Below, in pieces: positions 1 through 6,394 of a stretch of DNA of 6,437 bases. The stretch lies in the NCBI GenBank assembly GCA_947585525.1, contig CANPXA010000104.1, positions 1 through 6,437 of the forward strand, read 5' to 3'. The stretch comes from an uncultured Akkermansia sp. (lineage in GTDB: Bacteria; Verrucomicrobiota; Verrucomicrobiia; Verrucomicrobiales; Akkermansiaceae). The first letter of the stretch is position 1. Every line of letters begins with the position of its first letter. The notes beneath the pieces are model-generated. The model saw nothing but the letters and a program-made list of their open reading frames with translations. It had not been told where the DNA came from and did no database searches. Position numbers and translations under genes: made by a program.

Positions 1-64
1 TCACCGTCGCCAAACTCACAGCGAATGTAGCCACCAGCCCGAATATCATGTGCGATTTGCTCAT
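1..64 (-). CDS. possible partial CDS, hydrophobic N-terminus, runs off the left edge
   Basis: An ATG at 64-62 opens a frame with no stop to the window edge. A second in-frame ATG lies at 49-47. From that second ATG the peptide reads MIFGLVATFAVSLATV, a long uncharged hydrophobic stretch that would suit a signal peptide or first membrane helix; the upstream ATG adds MSKSH in front. The first ATG directly follows the T-rich tract of a terminator, and there is no Shine-Dalgarno site or clear promoter between them. If this is a gene, it is either read through the terminator or starts in an unusual way. Only about 21 residues are visible and no family can be named, so a chance open frame is a real alternative. 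Confidence 0.3.
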   Translation of the reverse strand, partial: MSKSHMIFGLVATFAVSLATV

Positions 65-102
65 AAAGAAAAGCGTGCCCGAAACTCTCTCCCGGACACG
101 CT
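65..102 (-). terminator. intrinsic terminator after the H1-like gene
   Basis: Read on the minus strand, 102-97 (AGCGTG) pairs with 77-72 (CACGCT) and 95-93 with 81-79, with one mismatch (96/78) between them and an 11-base loop. The hairpin is followed by TTTTCTTT at 72-65, overlapping its last base. It lies about 28 bases past the stop codon of the H1-like gene, where a Rho-independent terminator would be expected. The opposite side has only a short T run, so it looks mainly one-directional. Confidence 0.6.
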
Positions 103-106
103 GACG

Positions 107-118
107 ATTTTGCAAAAT
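107..118. other. 12-bp perfect palindrome ATTTTGCAAAAT
   Basis: The six-base half ATTTTG is followed directly by its reverse complement CAAAAT. It lies between the stop codon of the H1-like gene and that gene's terminator hairpin. It could be a small operator, an extra base-paired element ahead of the terminator, or an AT-rich coincidence. Nothing else in the window repeats it. Confidence 0.25.
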
Positions 119-129
119 AAACGAGCAGA

Positions 130-546
130 TCACTCTGCCGCCTTATCGGCCTTCTTGGCCGCCGGCTTCTTGGCAGGAGCCTTCTTAGCGGGAGCTTTCT
201 CAGAAGCATCCGATTTCTCAGCGGCTGTCTTCTTGGAAGCGCTTGTCTTTGTGGTTTTCTTAGTCTCCTTGGCTTCCTTGGTCGTCTTGGTCGCCGTGGA
301 CTTAGCCTTAGAAGTCGCAGCCTTTGTTGTCTTGGTGGTCGACTTAGCAGGAGCCTTTTTGGCGGGGGCCTTTTCGGCAGCCGGTTTTGACTTGACCTCT
401 GCGGTAGGCGTGACCTCCGGAGCGGAAACCTTCTTAGCTAAGGGGACAGATACCGTGATCCGACTATTCTTGCGAATTTCCTTACGGCGCTTAAGGTAAG
501 CGCTGCGGCGACGACGCTTGGTAACTTTGCGATGTTGTTTGCCCAT
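130..546 (-). CDS. histone H1-like small basic protein (Arg-rich head, Lys/Ala/Pro tail)
   Basis: The 138-residue protein has two parts. Residues 1-30 are Arg-rich, with RRRR at 11-14 and YLKRRKEIRK at 17-26; all nine arginines are in this part. Residues 38-138 are low-complexity and built from Lys, Ala, Pro, Thr, Ser and Glu, with about 29 of the 35 lysines and PAKK-type repeats. There is no signal peptide or membrane segment, so it should be cytosolic. The tail resembles eukaryotic histone H1 C-termini and bacterial H1-like proteins such as chlamydial HctB or Pseudomonas AlgP. That suggests non-specific DNA or RNA binding and compaction, which is an inference. The head recalls a short conserved basic sequence I associate with Verrucomicrobiota, perhaps nucleoid- or ribosome-associated, but I cannot confirm this. 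The ATG at 546 is chosen because the Arg-rich head begins there; no Shine-Dalgarno site is visible. The gene appears to be its own transcription unit, with a promoter at 633-605 and a terminator at 102-65. The reverse strand is also open here (a Leu/Ala/Gly/Phe-rich shadow of the PAKK codons) but is not a credible gene. Confidence 0.8.
   Translation of the reverse strand: MGKQHRKVTKRRRRSAYLKRRKEIRKNSRITVSVPLAKKVSAPEVTPTAEVKSKPAAEKAPAKKAPAKSTTKTTKAATSKAKSTATKTTKEAKETKKTTKTSASKKTAAEKSDASEKAPAKKAPAKKPAAKKADKAAE
169..375 (-). repeat. repeated 11-residue EKAPAKKAPAK module inside the H1-like gene
   Basis: The peptide EKAPAKKAPAK occurs twice with no amino-acid change: residues 58-68 (positions 375-343) and 116-126 (201-169). 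The two 33-base copies differ at six of eleven codons, each at the third position only. The 141 bases between the copies are Thr/Lys/Ala-rich and not part of the repeat. Confidence 0.8.
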
Positions 547-566
547 CTTGGTGGATGTACGTTGTA

Positions 567-586
567 GGGTCGGTGGTTTCCGACCC
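567..586 (-). promoter_or_regulatory. perfect 7-bp hairpin in the 5' leader of the H1-like gene
   Basis: On the minus strand GGGTCGG (586-580) is followed by the six-base loop AAACCA and then CCGACCC (573-567), a perfect GC-rich stem. It has no T tract after it, so it is not an intrinsic terminator. It would sit about a dozen bases into the predicted transcript and 20 bases before the ATG. It could stabilise the mRNA 5' end, control translation, or bind the encoded basic protein as feedback. The function is inference; the stem is read directly from the sequence. Confidence 0.45.
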
Positions 587-604
587 GGTGTTAGTAACGT
601 GCTA

Positions 605-633
605 CCTATAACTCATTCACGCGAAAATGGCAA
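605..633 (-). promoter_or_regulatory. sigma-70-type promoter candidate for the H1-like gene
   Basis: On the minus strand a -35 box TTGCCA (633-628, five of six to TTGACA) is followed by a 17-base spacer and a -10 box TATAGG (610-605, four of six to TATAAT). Transcription would start near 600-598 and give a leader of about 52-54 bases. It is the only good match I see between the efflux operon and the H1-like gene. Confidence 0.5.
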
Positions 634-637
634 GGCA

Positions 638-659
638 AAAATGCGCGCTGACGCAATTT
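638..659 (-). terminator. weak intrinsic terminator candidate after the RND pump gene
   Basis: On the minus strand TGCG (645-642) pairs with CGCA (655-652) around a 6-base loop. The stem extends through one A/A mismatch to three more A-T pairs (659-657 with 640-638). The distal arm runs into five Ts (641-637). It begins 13 bases after the pump stop codon. The stem is short, so termination may be partial or Rho-dependent. It directly abuts the promoter of the next gene. Confidence 0.35.
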
Positions 660-672
660 GAAATCTCCTTCA

Positions 673-3600
673 TCAATTCCTGCGACAGGTGATTTTGCTC
701 ACGGCCGGCAGCACCAACAGGTTGAGCATGGTCGCGCTGATAAGTCCACCGAGCTGCACGATGGCCAGAGGAGCAAGAAGTTCGCCTCCCGGCTGGTGGC
801 GCGCCCACACGAGCGGGAGCAATCCCAAAATCGTGGTAAGCGAAGTCATCATGATGGGAATGACTCGCTCAAGGGATCCTTTCTGAATGGCCTCTTCGGG
901 AGTGGAGCCATCGTTTTCCAAGGAACGATAGCGGTTGATGAGAATAAGCCCGGAGCGGATGGCGAAACCGATAACGGTAACAAAGCCGACGAGGGAGCTC
1001 ACGGAGAGGATGGGAGGGACGTAGGCTTGTCCGTGAAGCAAGGAACTGATGGTGCCGGGAGAAGTGATGAAAACGGCGATGATTCCGCCGACGAGGCAGA
1101 GAGGTATGTTGATGAGCGTGATGAGCGCACGTCGGATGCCGCCCAACGACCCCGCCAGCAACAGCACGATCAGCCCGCACACGATACCGCCCAGCACGTA
1201 GAGCCTCATCTCCGCTTGCTCGCGGCTCTTGATCACGCCCGCATAGTCCACCCGGCAGCCCAACTCATGCATCGCGGGCTCCAACTTTTCCCGGCAGGCG
1301 CGCGCGAGGTCGCCGAGATTGGACGAGGGTGAGGGGTTGCAGGAAATCATCGCCTTGCGCTGTGAATTGTCGCGCAAGATCAGATTCGTTATTTCCTCGC
1401 GATACACCTGTGCCGCATCCCCGAGTCTCAACGCCTTTCCACCCGGAGCCACAAGCTGCAACGACCGCACATCATCGATGCTTCCACGCAGCATGGGGTC
1501 CAACCGCAGCATGATGTTCCAGTGGTCGAGGTCCTTGGTGATCTCGCCGGCTTTGTAGCCGTTGAAAGCAGCCGAAACTTGCTGCGCGGCCTCCGCCACG
1601 CTCAGTCCATAAGTCGCCAAAATCTCACGGTTGTAGTCAATACGTATCGTATCAACCATCACCTCGCGGTTCGCCCGTGCATCGGCCACCTCTGGCATAT
1701 CGGTAAGAATGCGCGCAGCGGCGGACGCAGCCTTGCGTATCTGCGGCAGCTCCGCCCCGTAGATGTTGATGGCTATCTCCGAATTGGAGCCGGATAGAGC
1801 GGAGCTGATGCGGTGCGCCAGCGGAAATCCGACCATTCCACTCGCCCCCGGTATTCCTCGCAAAATTTGCCGCATCTGCCGACGAATCTCGTCCTGATCT
1901 TCCAGCAAATCGACGCGTACCAGTAACTCCGAGGCGCTCACCGGTTCCGCATGCTCGTCATTCTCCGCGCGCCCCGTACGCTGCGCGACACTTCGCACAC
2001 CGTGGATCTTTTGCAGCTCTCCCATCACCTGATCGGAGATACGTTGCGTCTCCGCAAGTGAGGTTCCGGGAGCCGTGTTCACAAAAACAGTGTAGCAATC
2101 CTCATTGAAAGGAGGCAGGAAACTCGTGCCGAATGTGGAGGCCAACGCCAACGCCGCGATGGTAAGCAGGGTAAGCCCTCCCACCACCGTGCGTGGAAAA
2201 CGTAGACAAAATTCCAACACGGGTTTGTAGGCTCGCTTGATGAGACGCGCCGTCCCGGAGTCACCCCCACGGCTCCCCTTGTTCGCCTTGAACCACATCA
2301 TGCACAGCACCGGCACCACCGTAAGCGATACCAACAACGACGCCGCCATCGCCAGCATGTAGGATATGCCCAACGGTCGGTAAAATTGACCCTCCAGCCC
2401 GCTCAGGAAAAGAACCGGAGCAAAGACGAGCAGGATGATGACAGATGAGTAGCTGATCGAGCTGACAATTTCGCGCTTGCTGCGCATGAGCACCTCGTAG
2501 CGACTCTTTCTTTTTTCCTCCGGAAGCGCAGCGTTCCGGTTCAAACTCCGCCACGCAATCTCAACGAAGATGATGGCATTGTCCACCACATCCCCCACTG
2601 CCACGGCCAGTCCTCCCAAGGTCATGATGTTGATTGCCAACCCGAACATCGGGAAACAAGCCATCCCAAGCAACACGGAAAGCGGCATCGTGAGCAATGT
2701 GATCACCGCCGTTCGTACGTTGAGCAACGTGAGCACGATGACGATCATCACGACCAATCCGGCGATCAACAAGGTATTTCGTCCATTTTCCAGCGACAGG
2801 GAAATAAAATCAGCCTGCCGATAGGCATCCGCGTGCAGTTCCATCCCCTCAGGCAACTCACTCTTTTTGAATTCCTCCACAGCCGCATCCAACTGCGTCG
2901 TGAGCTCCATCGTATTCGCTCCCGGCACCTTCTGCACAGAAAGAACGACAGCTTGCCGACCGTTGAATCCGGCATTTCCACGTCGGGGCGCCCCGCTGAT
3001 GGAAACGCGCGCCACATTCTCCACGCGCAGGGTCCCATCCTCACGTCCGGGTATGGGAGTGCGGTTGATGTGATCGCGTGTAGCTGCCCGAGTGGATTGT
3101 TGGATGGGCAACTCCTGCCCCGCCACGTCTTCCAGATAGCCCGCCGGATCCGTGCTCTGCGCATTCTGCAGGGCGCTCATGAGATCCGTGAGCATGGTGC
3201 GCGATTGCCGCATTTTCTCAGGGTCGTAGAGAACTTGGTACTCCGGCAGATTCCCGCCCAATACCGTCACCTGCCCCACACCGGGAATAGCCAGCAAGCG
3301 ATTGCGCAGACGGTATTCCGCCACCCGGCGCATCTCCATAGCCGACGCATCTCCCGTGATGGCGATGAGCATGATCTCACCGGTGAGTGACACGATGGGC
3401 GCTATCTCCGCCTTCGCCTGCTGCGGCAGGGAATCACGCACCACCGCCAGGCGCTCGGAAACAATTTGCCGCGCGCGGTAAACATCAACATCCCAATCAA
3501 AATCGACCCACACAAACGAGAGGCCTGCCCCGGAGGAAGAGCGCACGTCTTTCACCCCGGTCGCACCGCGAACCGCTGATTCCAGCGGAATCGTGATGTA

Positions 3601-3786
3601 CTGCTCCACCTCCTCCGCGCTCAATCCGCTCGCCTCCGTCTGGATGGTGACTCGCGGTATCTTCAGCTCCGGGAAAACATCCACCGGCAGCTGCAATACG
3701 CTGACCAAACTCAGCAGAGCCAACACCACCGTGAGGATGATAACTGTCGCGCGGTTGCGCAAACAAAATGATACGAGAGAACTCAT
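673..3786 (-). CDS. RND efflux pump, heavy-metal-efflux (CusA/CzcA) family permease
   Basis: This 1037-residue inner-membrane proton/substrate antiporter is the motor of the tripartite system, and its length is normal for the family. It has the RND layout: TM1 at about 13-31, a first periplasmic porter loop (about 35-335), TM2-TM6 (about 338-497), TM7 (533-551), a second periplasmic loop (about 555-860) and TM8-TM12 (about 863-1027). Family marks are LPVDVFPEL (32-41), LPPFNED (557-563), HRISSALSG (658-666) and GFAIRSGLILI (940-950). The TM4 proton-relay segment reads GDVVDNAIIFVE (398-409), keeping Asp402 and Glu409. The CzcA-type first aspartate of the DFG motif is Ala396, and the usual Asn after Glu409 is Ile410. 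The porter region lacks the CusA-type Met near position 665, where Ser/Ala are found, so Cu(I)/Ag(I) export is not supported. Its ATG overlaps the adaptor stop (ATGA), and there is no Shine-Dalgarno site close to it, which points to coupled translation. A drug or another metal cannot be excluded as substrate, but the family call is firm. Confidence 0.95.
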   Translation of the reverse strand: MSSLVSFCLRNRATVIILTVVLALLSLVSVLQLPVDVFPELKIPRVTIQTEASGLSAEEVEQYITIPLESAVRGATGVKDVRSSSGAGLSFVWVDFDWDVDVYRARQIVSERLAVVRDSLPQQAKAEIAPIVSLTGEIMLIAITGDASAMEMRRVAEYRLRNRLLAIPGVGQVTVLGGNLPEYQVLYDPEKMRQSRTMLTDLMSALQNAQSTDPAGYLEDVAGQELPIQQSTRAATRDHINRTPIPGREDGTLRVENVARVSISGAPRRGNAGFNGRQAVVLSVQKVPGANTMELTTQLDAAVEEFKKSELPEGMELHADAYRQADFISLSLENGRNTLLIAGLVVMIVIVLTLLNVRTAVITLLTMPLSVLLGMACFPMFGLAINIMTLGGLAVAVGDVVDNAIIFVEIAWRSLNRNAALPEEKRKSRYEVLMRSKREIVSSISYSSVIILLVFAPVLFLSGLEGQFYRPLGISYMLAMAASLLVSLTVVPVLCMMWFKANKGSRGGDSGTARLIKRAYKPVLEFCLRFPRTVVGGLTLLTIAALALASTFGTSFLPPFNEDCYTVFVNTAPGTSLAETQRISDQVMGELQKIHGVRSVAQRTGRAENDEHAEPVSASELLVRVDLLEDQDEIRRQMRQILRGIPGASGMVGFPLAHRISSALSGSNSEIAINIYGAELPQIRKAASAAARILTDMPEVADARANREVMVDTIRIDYNREILATYGLSVAEAAQQVSAAFNGYKAGEITKDLDHWNIMLRLDPMLRGSIDDVRSLQLVAPGGKALRLGDAAQVYREEITNLILRDNSQRKAMISCNPSPSSNLGDLARACREKLEPAMHELGCRVDYAGVIKSREQAEMRLYVLGGIVCGLIVLLLAGSLGGIRRALITLINIPLCLVGGIIAVFITSPGTISSLLHGQAYVPPILSVSSLVGFVTVIGFAIRSGLILINRYRSLENDGSTPEEAIQKGSLERVIPIMMTSLTTILGLLPLVWARHQPGGELLAPLAIVQLGGLISATMLNLLVLPAVSKITCRRN

Positions 3787-5090
3787 GGCTCGTGGTCGTG
3801 TTCTTCACCTTCCTCCTCGTGCTCGTGGTCATGCTCCTGAGTCGAGCTTTGGTGATGAGCTTCAGTTTCGGGTTCCTCCTCGTCGTGATCTCCCTCGTGG
3901 AATTTCCCATCGGCGTGGAAATGTCCGGCCTTCTTCAACCCCTCCGCCTGAGGCAGGTTGTACTTCAGTTCGTAGCCGCCCTTCACCACAATTTTCTGCC
4001 CGGGATGCAGTCCCGCTACCGGGGTCATCCCCCTCTTGCTCTCTCCTGCGTGAACCTTCAACATCGCGTACTTTCCCTCGTTGATCTCAACGAACACCAC
4101 GTCATCCGTCCCAATCCGGACAATGGCAGAGTCCGGGATGGAGACGATCCCCGGCTCCGAGGGAGCATCATAGATATCCATGCGGCAGAGCTGGCCGGCA
4201 CGTGCACCGGTCGGGATGCTCTCCGGGGTAAAGAAGATGTTACGCGTCTGGGTGGCTGCGTTGACTTGTTCTGCCACGCGCCAACTGCCTGCCAGCTCAA
4301 CATTTTCTCGTCCCACCGGCAAGTAAACCCTCACTTCGCTGATGTGCGGTATCTCCGCCGCATACAGGGTGCCAACCACCTCCAGCGCATTCGAATCGCT
4401 CATGGTGATGACGGGCGCGCCCTGCTCCGCCCAGCTGTTCTGTGCAATACCCACGTTGTGCACCACGCCGTCCGCGTGGGCTCGAACGATGAGCACCGGG
4501 AGACCATTCTCCTCCGCCTGCTCGGCATCCATCGCGAGGGATTGGAGACGGGTCTGGGCAATCTGGCAATCGCGCTGCAGCTGAGTCTCCTCTGCACTTT
4601 TGAAGGTGAGCTGCGATTCCAGCTCACTGTTGCGCGCACCGGCCTGAGCCAGGTTGCCGATGCGCGACCGCAGCGCCTGCAATTCTCGTTTGCACCGCTC
4701 CAAGTTCGCCGCAGCAGATTGCACGGCCACCGCCTGATCCGCGTAGTCCGGCGAAGAAAGTGTGTAGAGAATATCACCTTTTCGCACCGTCTGGGCGGTC
4801 TTCACGTGCAGACGGATGCGACCGCTGCACGGCAAGGCATAGGTCTCCAGCGCATGCCCCGGGGTAACGAGGTGACCATAGAGCGATTGGCTGAGAGCGA
4901 GCGCCGTCTCCGGGATGGTTTGTACCTGCAAATTGAGGATATGACGCGAGTGGGCGTCGGCCTGGACGATGACGGTATCATGCTCATGAGTAGGGTGAAC
5001 CTCGTCAGAGGGCTCGTGCGCGAGAAGCGGAGGCGTCAACGCGCAGATGGTAAGAGCCAACGTACGGCATATCAGAATCGGTCGGGTCAT
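3783..5090 (-). CDS. periplasmic adaptor (membrane fusion) subunit of the RND pump, with His-rich ends
   Basis: This 435-residue periplasmic protein links the RND pump to the outer-membrane channel. A Sec signal peptide spans 1-24, with likely cleavage LLA|HEP. The mature N-terminus is His/acid-rich (HEPSDEVHPTHEHD, 25-38). Next come the first half of the barrel-sandwich (lipoyl-like) domain (about 85-113, CSGRI and VRKGDILYTLSSPDY), an alpha-helical hairpin (about 116-192) and the second half (about 200-230, AHADGVVHNVGIAQNSWAEQG). A beta-barrel covers about 235-308 and a membrane-proximal domain about 312-378, ending LHPGQKIVVKGGYELKYNL. After a short linker, residues 390-435 form an extended tail with 11 His and about 19 Asp/Glu, including HDHEHEEEGEEHDHE. 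CzcB-type adaptors of metal pumps are known to carry His-rich segments, usually N-terminal. The tail therefore suggests capture or buffering of a divalent metal such as Zn, Co, Ni or Cu. The ATG overlaps the stop of the upstream gene (ATGA), and no separate Shine-Dalgarno site is visible. Confidence 0.93.
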   Translation of the reverse strand: MTRPILICRTLALTICALTPPLLAHEPSDEVHPTHEHDTVIVQADAHSRHILNLQVQTIPETALALSQSLYGHLVTPGHALETYALPCSGRIRLHVKTAQTVRKGDILYTLSSPDYADQAVAVQSAAANLERCKRELQALRSRIGNLAQAGARNSELESQLTFKSAEETQLQRDCQIAQTRLQSLAMDAEQAEENGLPVLIVRAHADGVVHNVGIAQNSWAEQGAPVITMSDSNALEVVGTLYAAEIPHISEVRVYLPVGRENVELAGSWRVAEQVNAATQTRNIFFTPESIPTGARAGQLCRMDIYDAPSEPGIVSIPDSAIVRIGTDDVVFVEINEGKYAMLKVHAGESKRGMTPVAGLHPGQKIVVKGGYELKYNLPQAEGLKKAGHFHADGKFHEGDHDEEEPETEAHHQSSTQEHDHEHEEEGEEHDHEP

Positions 5091-6388
5091 GGCATTGCGG
5101 ATGGTTGAAGGTATTGCAGGGCTATCTGAACTTTGAGCAATTCGTCCAGACAGTCAAGGAAGGCGAGTCGGCAGTTGTACATTTCATGCCGGGTAGCGGC
5201 CAGGGCAGGAAGCGCGATCTCCCCCAGTCGGTAAAGTTCTTCTTGCCTCTGAGCCGTATCGCGCAGAACGCGGAGTTGCTCAAACTCGGCGCGGCAGTGT
5301 TGCAGGAGCAGCTTTTGTTGTTGCCGGAGGGAGTAGGTGAGCAGCAGGAGTTCGTGCCACTGCTGCACAGCCGTAAGATGGGCAATACTGCGGCTACCCG
5401 TCGCCCGTGCTATGGCCTCGCGGTTGCGGTTCCACAGCGGCAGACTCATCCCCCGGCTCAGCGGCAATTTATTGTGCTCGTCCTCGCGAATGTAACCGAT
5501 CCCCAGTTCAAAGGTGGGATACTGCTTGCGAATCTCCAGCTTCAGCTCCGCCTCGCTCGTGCGGTACGCCGCCATCGCCGCCAGAAGCTTCGGATGCTGC
5601 ATGAGCTGCTGCGGCGTCGGCGCACTCACCTCCGCCGGTATCTCGCGCGGCAAGGCATCTTGGATCTCCAGCTCACCCACCACGGGGTGCAGACCTATCA
5701 TGGAAACCAGTTCCATGTGCAATGTCAGGTGTTCTTTTTCGAGTTCCTGAAGTTCTTTGGTGGTGGAGCTGTTACGTTGTGTGGCGTCGTAGAGGTCCGC
5801 CGTAGATATCTCCCCGAGTTGTTGCAATTTCTCATGGTCCTTCAACTCCACGGCTGTCTGCGCGGCGCGCTCGCGGATGAGCCGCCCTTTCTCATGCACA
5901 ACCTGAATCTTCACGAACAGCGTGCGTAAGTTCATCAGATAATCATTTTCCTGCGCCCTCAATTCGGCATAATCCGCCGCACTGTACAGCTCCGCCACTT
6001 GCCGTGCCAACCGTTTTGTGCCCGTCACCGGCAGTGAAAGCGTGGGAGTTACAGAAAAATTGTAGATGTGCTCCGTCAAGTCGCGCTCGCCCCCCAACTC
6101 CAACGTGGGATCGTCCCACATCCCCGCATACTTCGCCGCCCTCTTCGATCTCATCCACGTCAACCTCGCCTTGTTCAACTCCGGGTTGAGCAACAAGCCT
6201 ATCCTCGCCTTCTTTTCCATGCTGCTCCGGTTCCACAACGGGAGGATGATCTGCGATGCCTTCCTCCATACTTCCGTGTCCCTCTGCAAATCCAACGGTC
6301 TCGGTTTGTACACCACACAGCCTCCCAATACCAAACACATCACGATGGCTCCTATCTTCTTCATGGTCGGCTGTACTCCCTTCATCAT
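5087..6388 (-). CDS. outer membrane factor, TolC/CusC-like lipoprotein channel
   Basis: This 433-residue outer-membrane channel subunit should assemble as a trimer and form the exit duct. A lipoprotein signal ends in LGGC, with Cys24 as the lipidated residue, as in OprM/CusC-type channels. Two OEP-type halves follow. The first has LLLNPELNKARL (65-76), FSVTPTLSLPVTG (111-123) and LQQLGEISTADLYDATQ (188-204). The second has LMQHPKL (262-268), YPTFELGIGY (290-299), SLPLWNRNRE (315-324) and ELYRLGEIALPALAATR (384-400). The paired LGEI helices are the internal repeat typical of the family. The start at 6388 is supported by AAGGA six bases upstream. The in-frame ATG at 6364 (MKKIGAIVMCL) is an alternative with a more distant GGGAG and an equally good signal. 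It is the first gene of the operon and overlaps the adaptor by 4 bases. The hexapeptide LPLWNR occurs twice (49-54 and 316-321); the first copy lies outside the usual motif position. Confidence 0.93.
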   Translation of the reverse strand: MMKGVQPTMKKIGAIVMCLVLGGCVVYKPRPLDLQRDTEVWRKASQIILPLWNRSSMEKKARIGLLLNPELNKARLTWMRSKRAAKYAGMWDDPTLELGGERDLTEHIYNFSVTPTLSLPVTGTKRLARQVAELYSAADYAELRAQENDYLMNLRTLFVKIQVVHEKGRLIRERAAQTAVELKDHEKLQQLGEISTADLYDATQRNSSTTKELQELEKEHLTLHMELVSMIGLHPVVGELEIQDALPREIPAEVSAPTPQQLMQHPKLLAAMAAYRTSEAELKLEIRKQYPTFELGIGYIREDEHNKLPLSRGMSLPLWNRNREAIARATGSRSIAHLTAVQQWHELLLLTYSLRQQQKLLLQHCRAEFEQLRVLRDTAQRQEELYRLGEIALPALAATRHEMYNCRLAFLDCLDELLKVQIALQYLQPSAMP

Positions 6389-6394
6389 ACCACG

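Noticed and set aside
50..499. A 149-codon plus-strand frame encoding repeated hydrophobic LAGAF segments
   Set aside because: The LAGAF repeats are the antisense reading of PAKK codons in the H1-like gene. The frame starts at GTG inside the terminator region, and no promoter or ribosome site supports it.
658..1332. A 224-codon plus-strand frame rich in Asp/Gly/Arg/His
   Set aside because: It lies wholly opposite conserved RND membrane and porter segments, has low-complexity composition and no recognisable domain.
3768..5108. A 446-codon open frame on the plus strand opposite the adaptor gene
   Set aside because: It mirrors the adaptor in the antisense direction, its peptide is rich in Arg/His/Leu with no domain, and the minus-strand protein shows a complete adaptor fold with signal peptide and family motifs.
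5105..5929. A 274-codon plus-strand frame opposite the outer membrane factor
   Set aside because: It is the antisense shadow of a gene with two clear OEP repeats and a lipoprotein signal; the Gln/Leu/Arg-rich peptide shows no family features.
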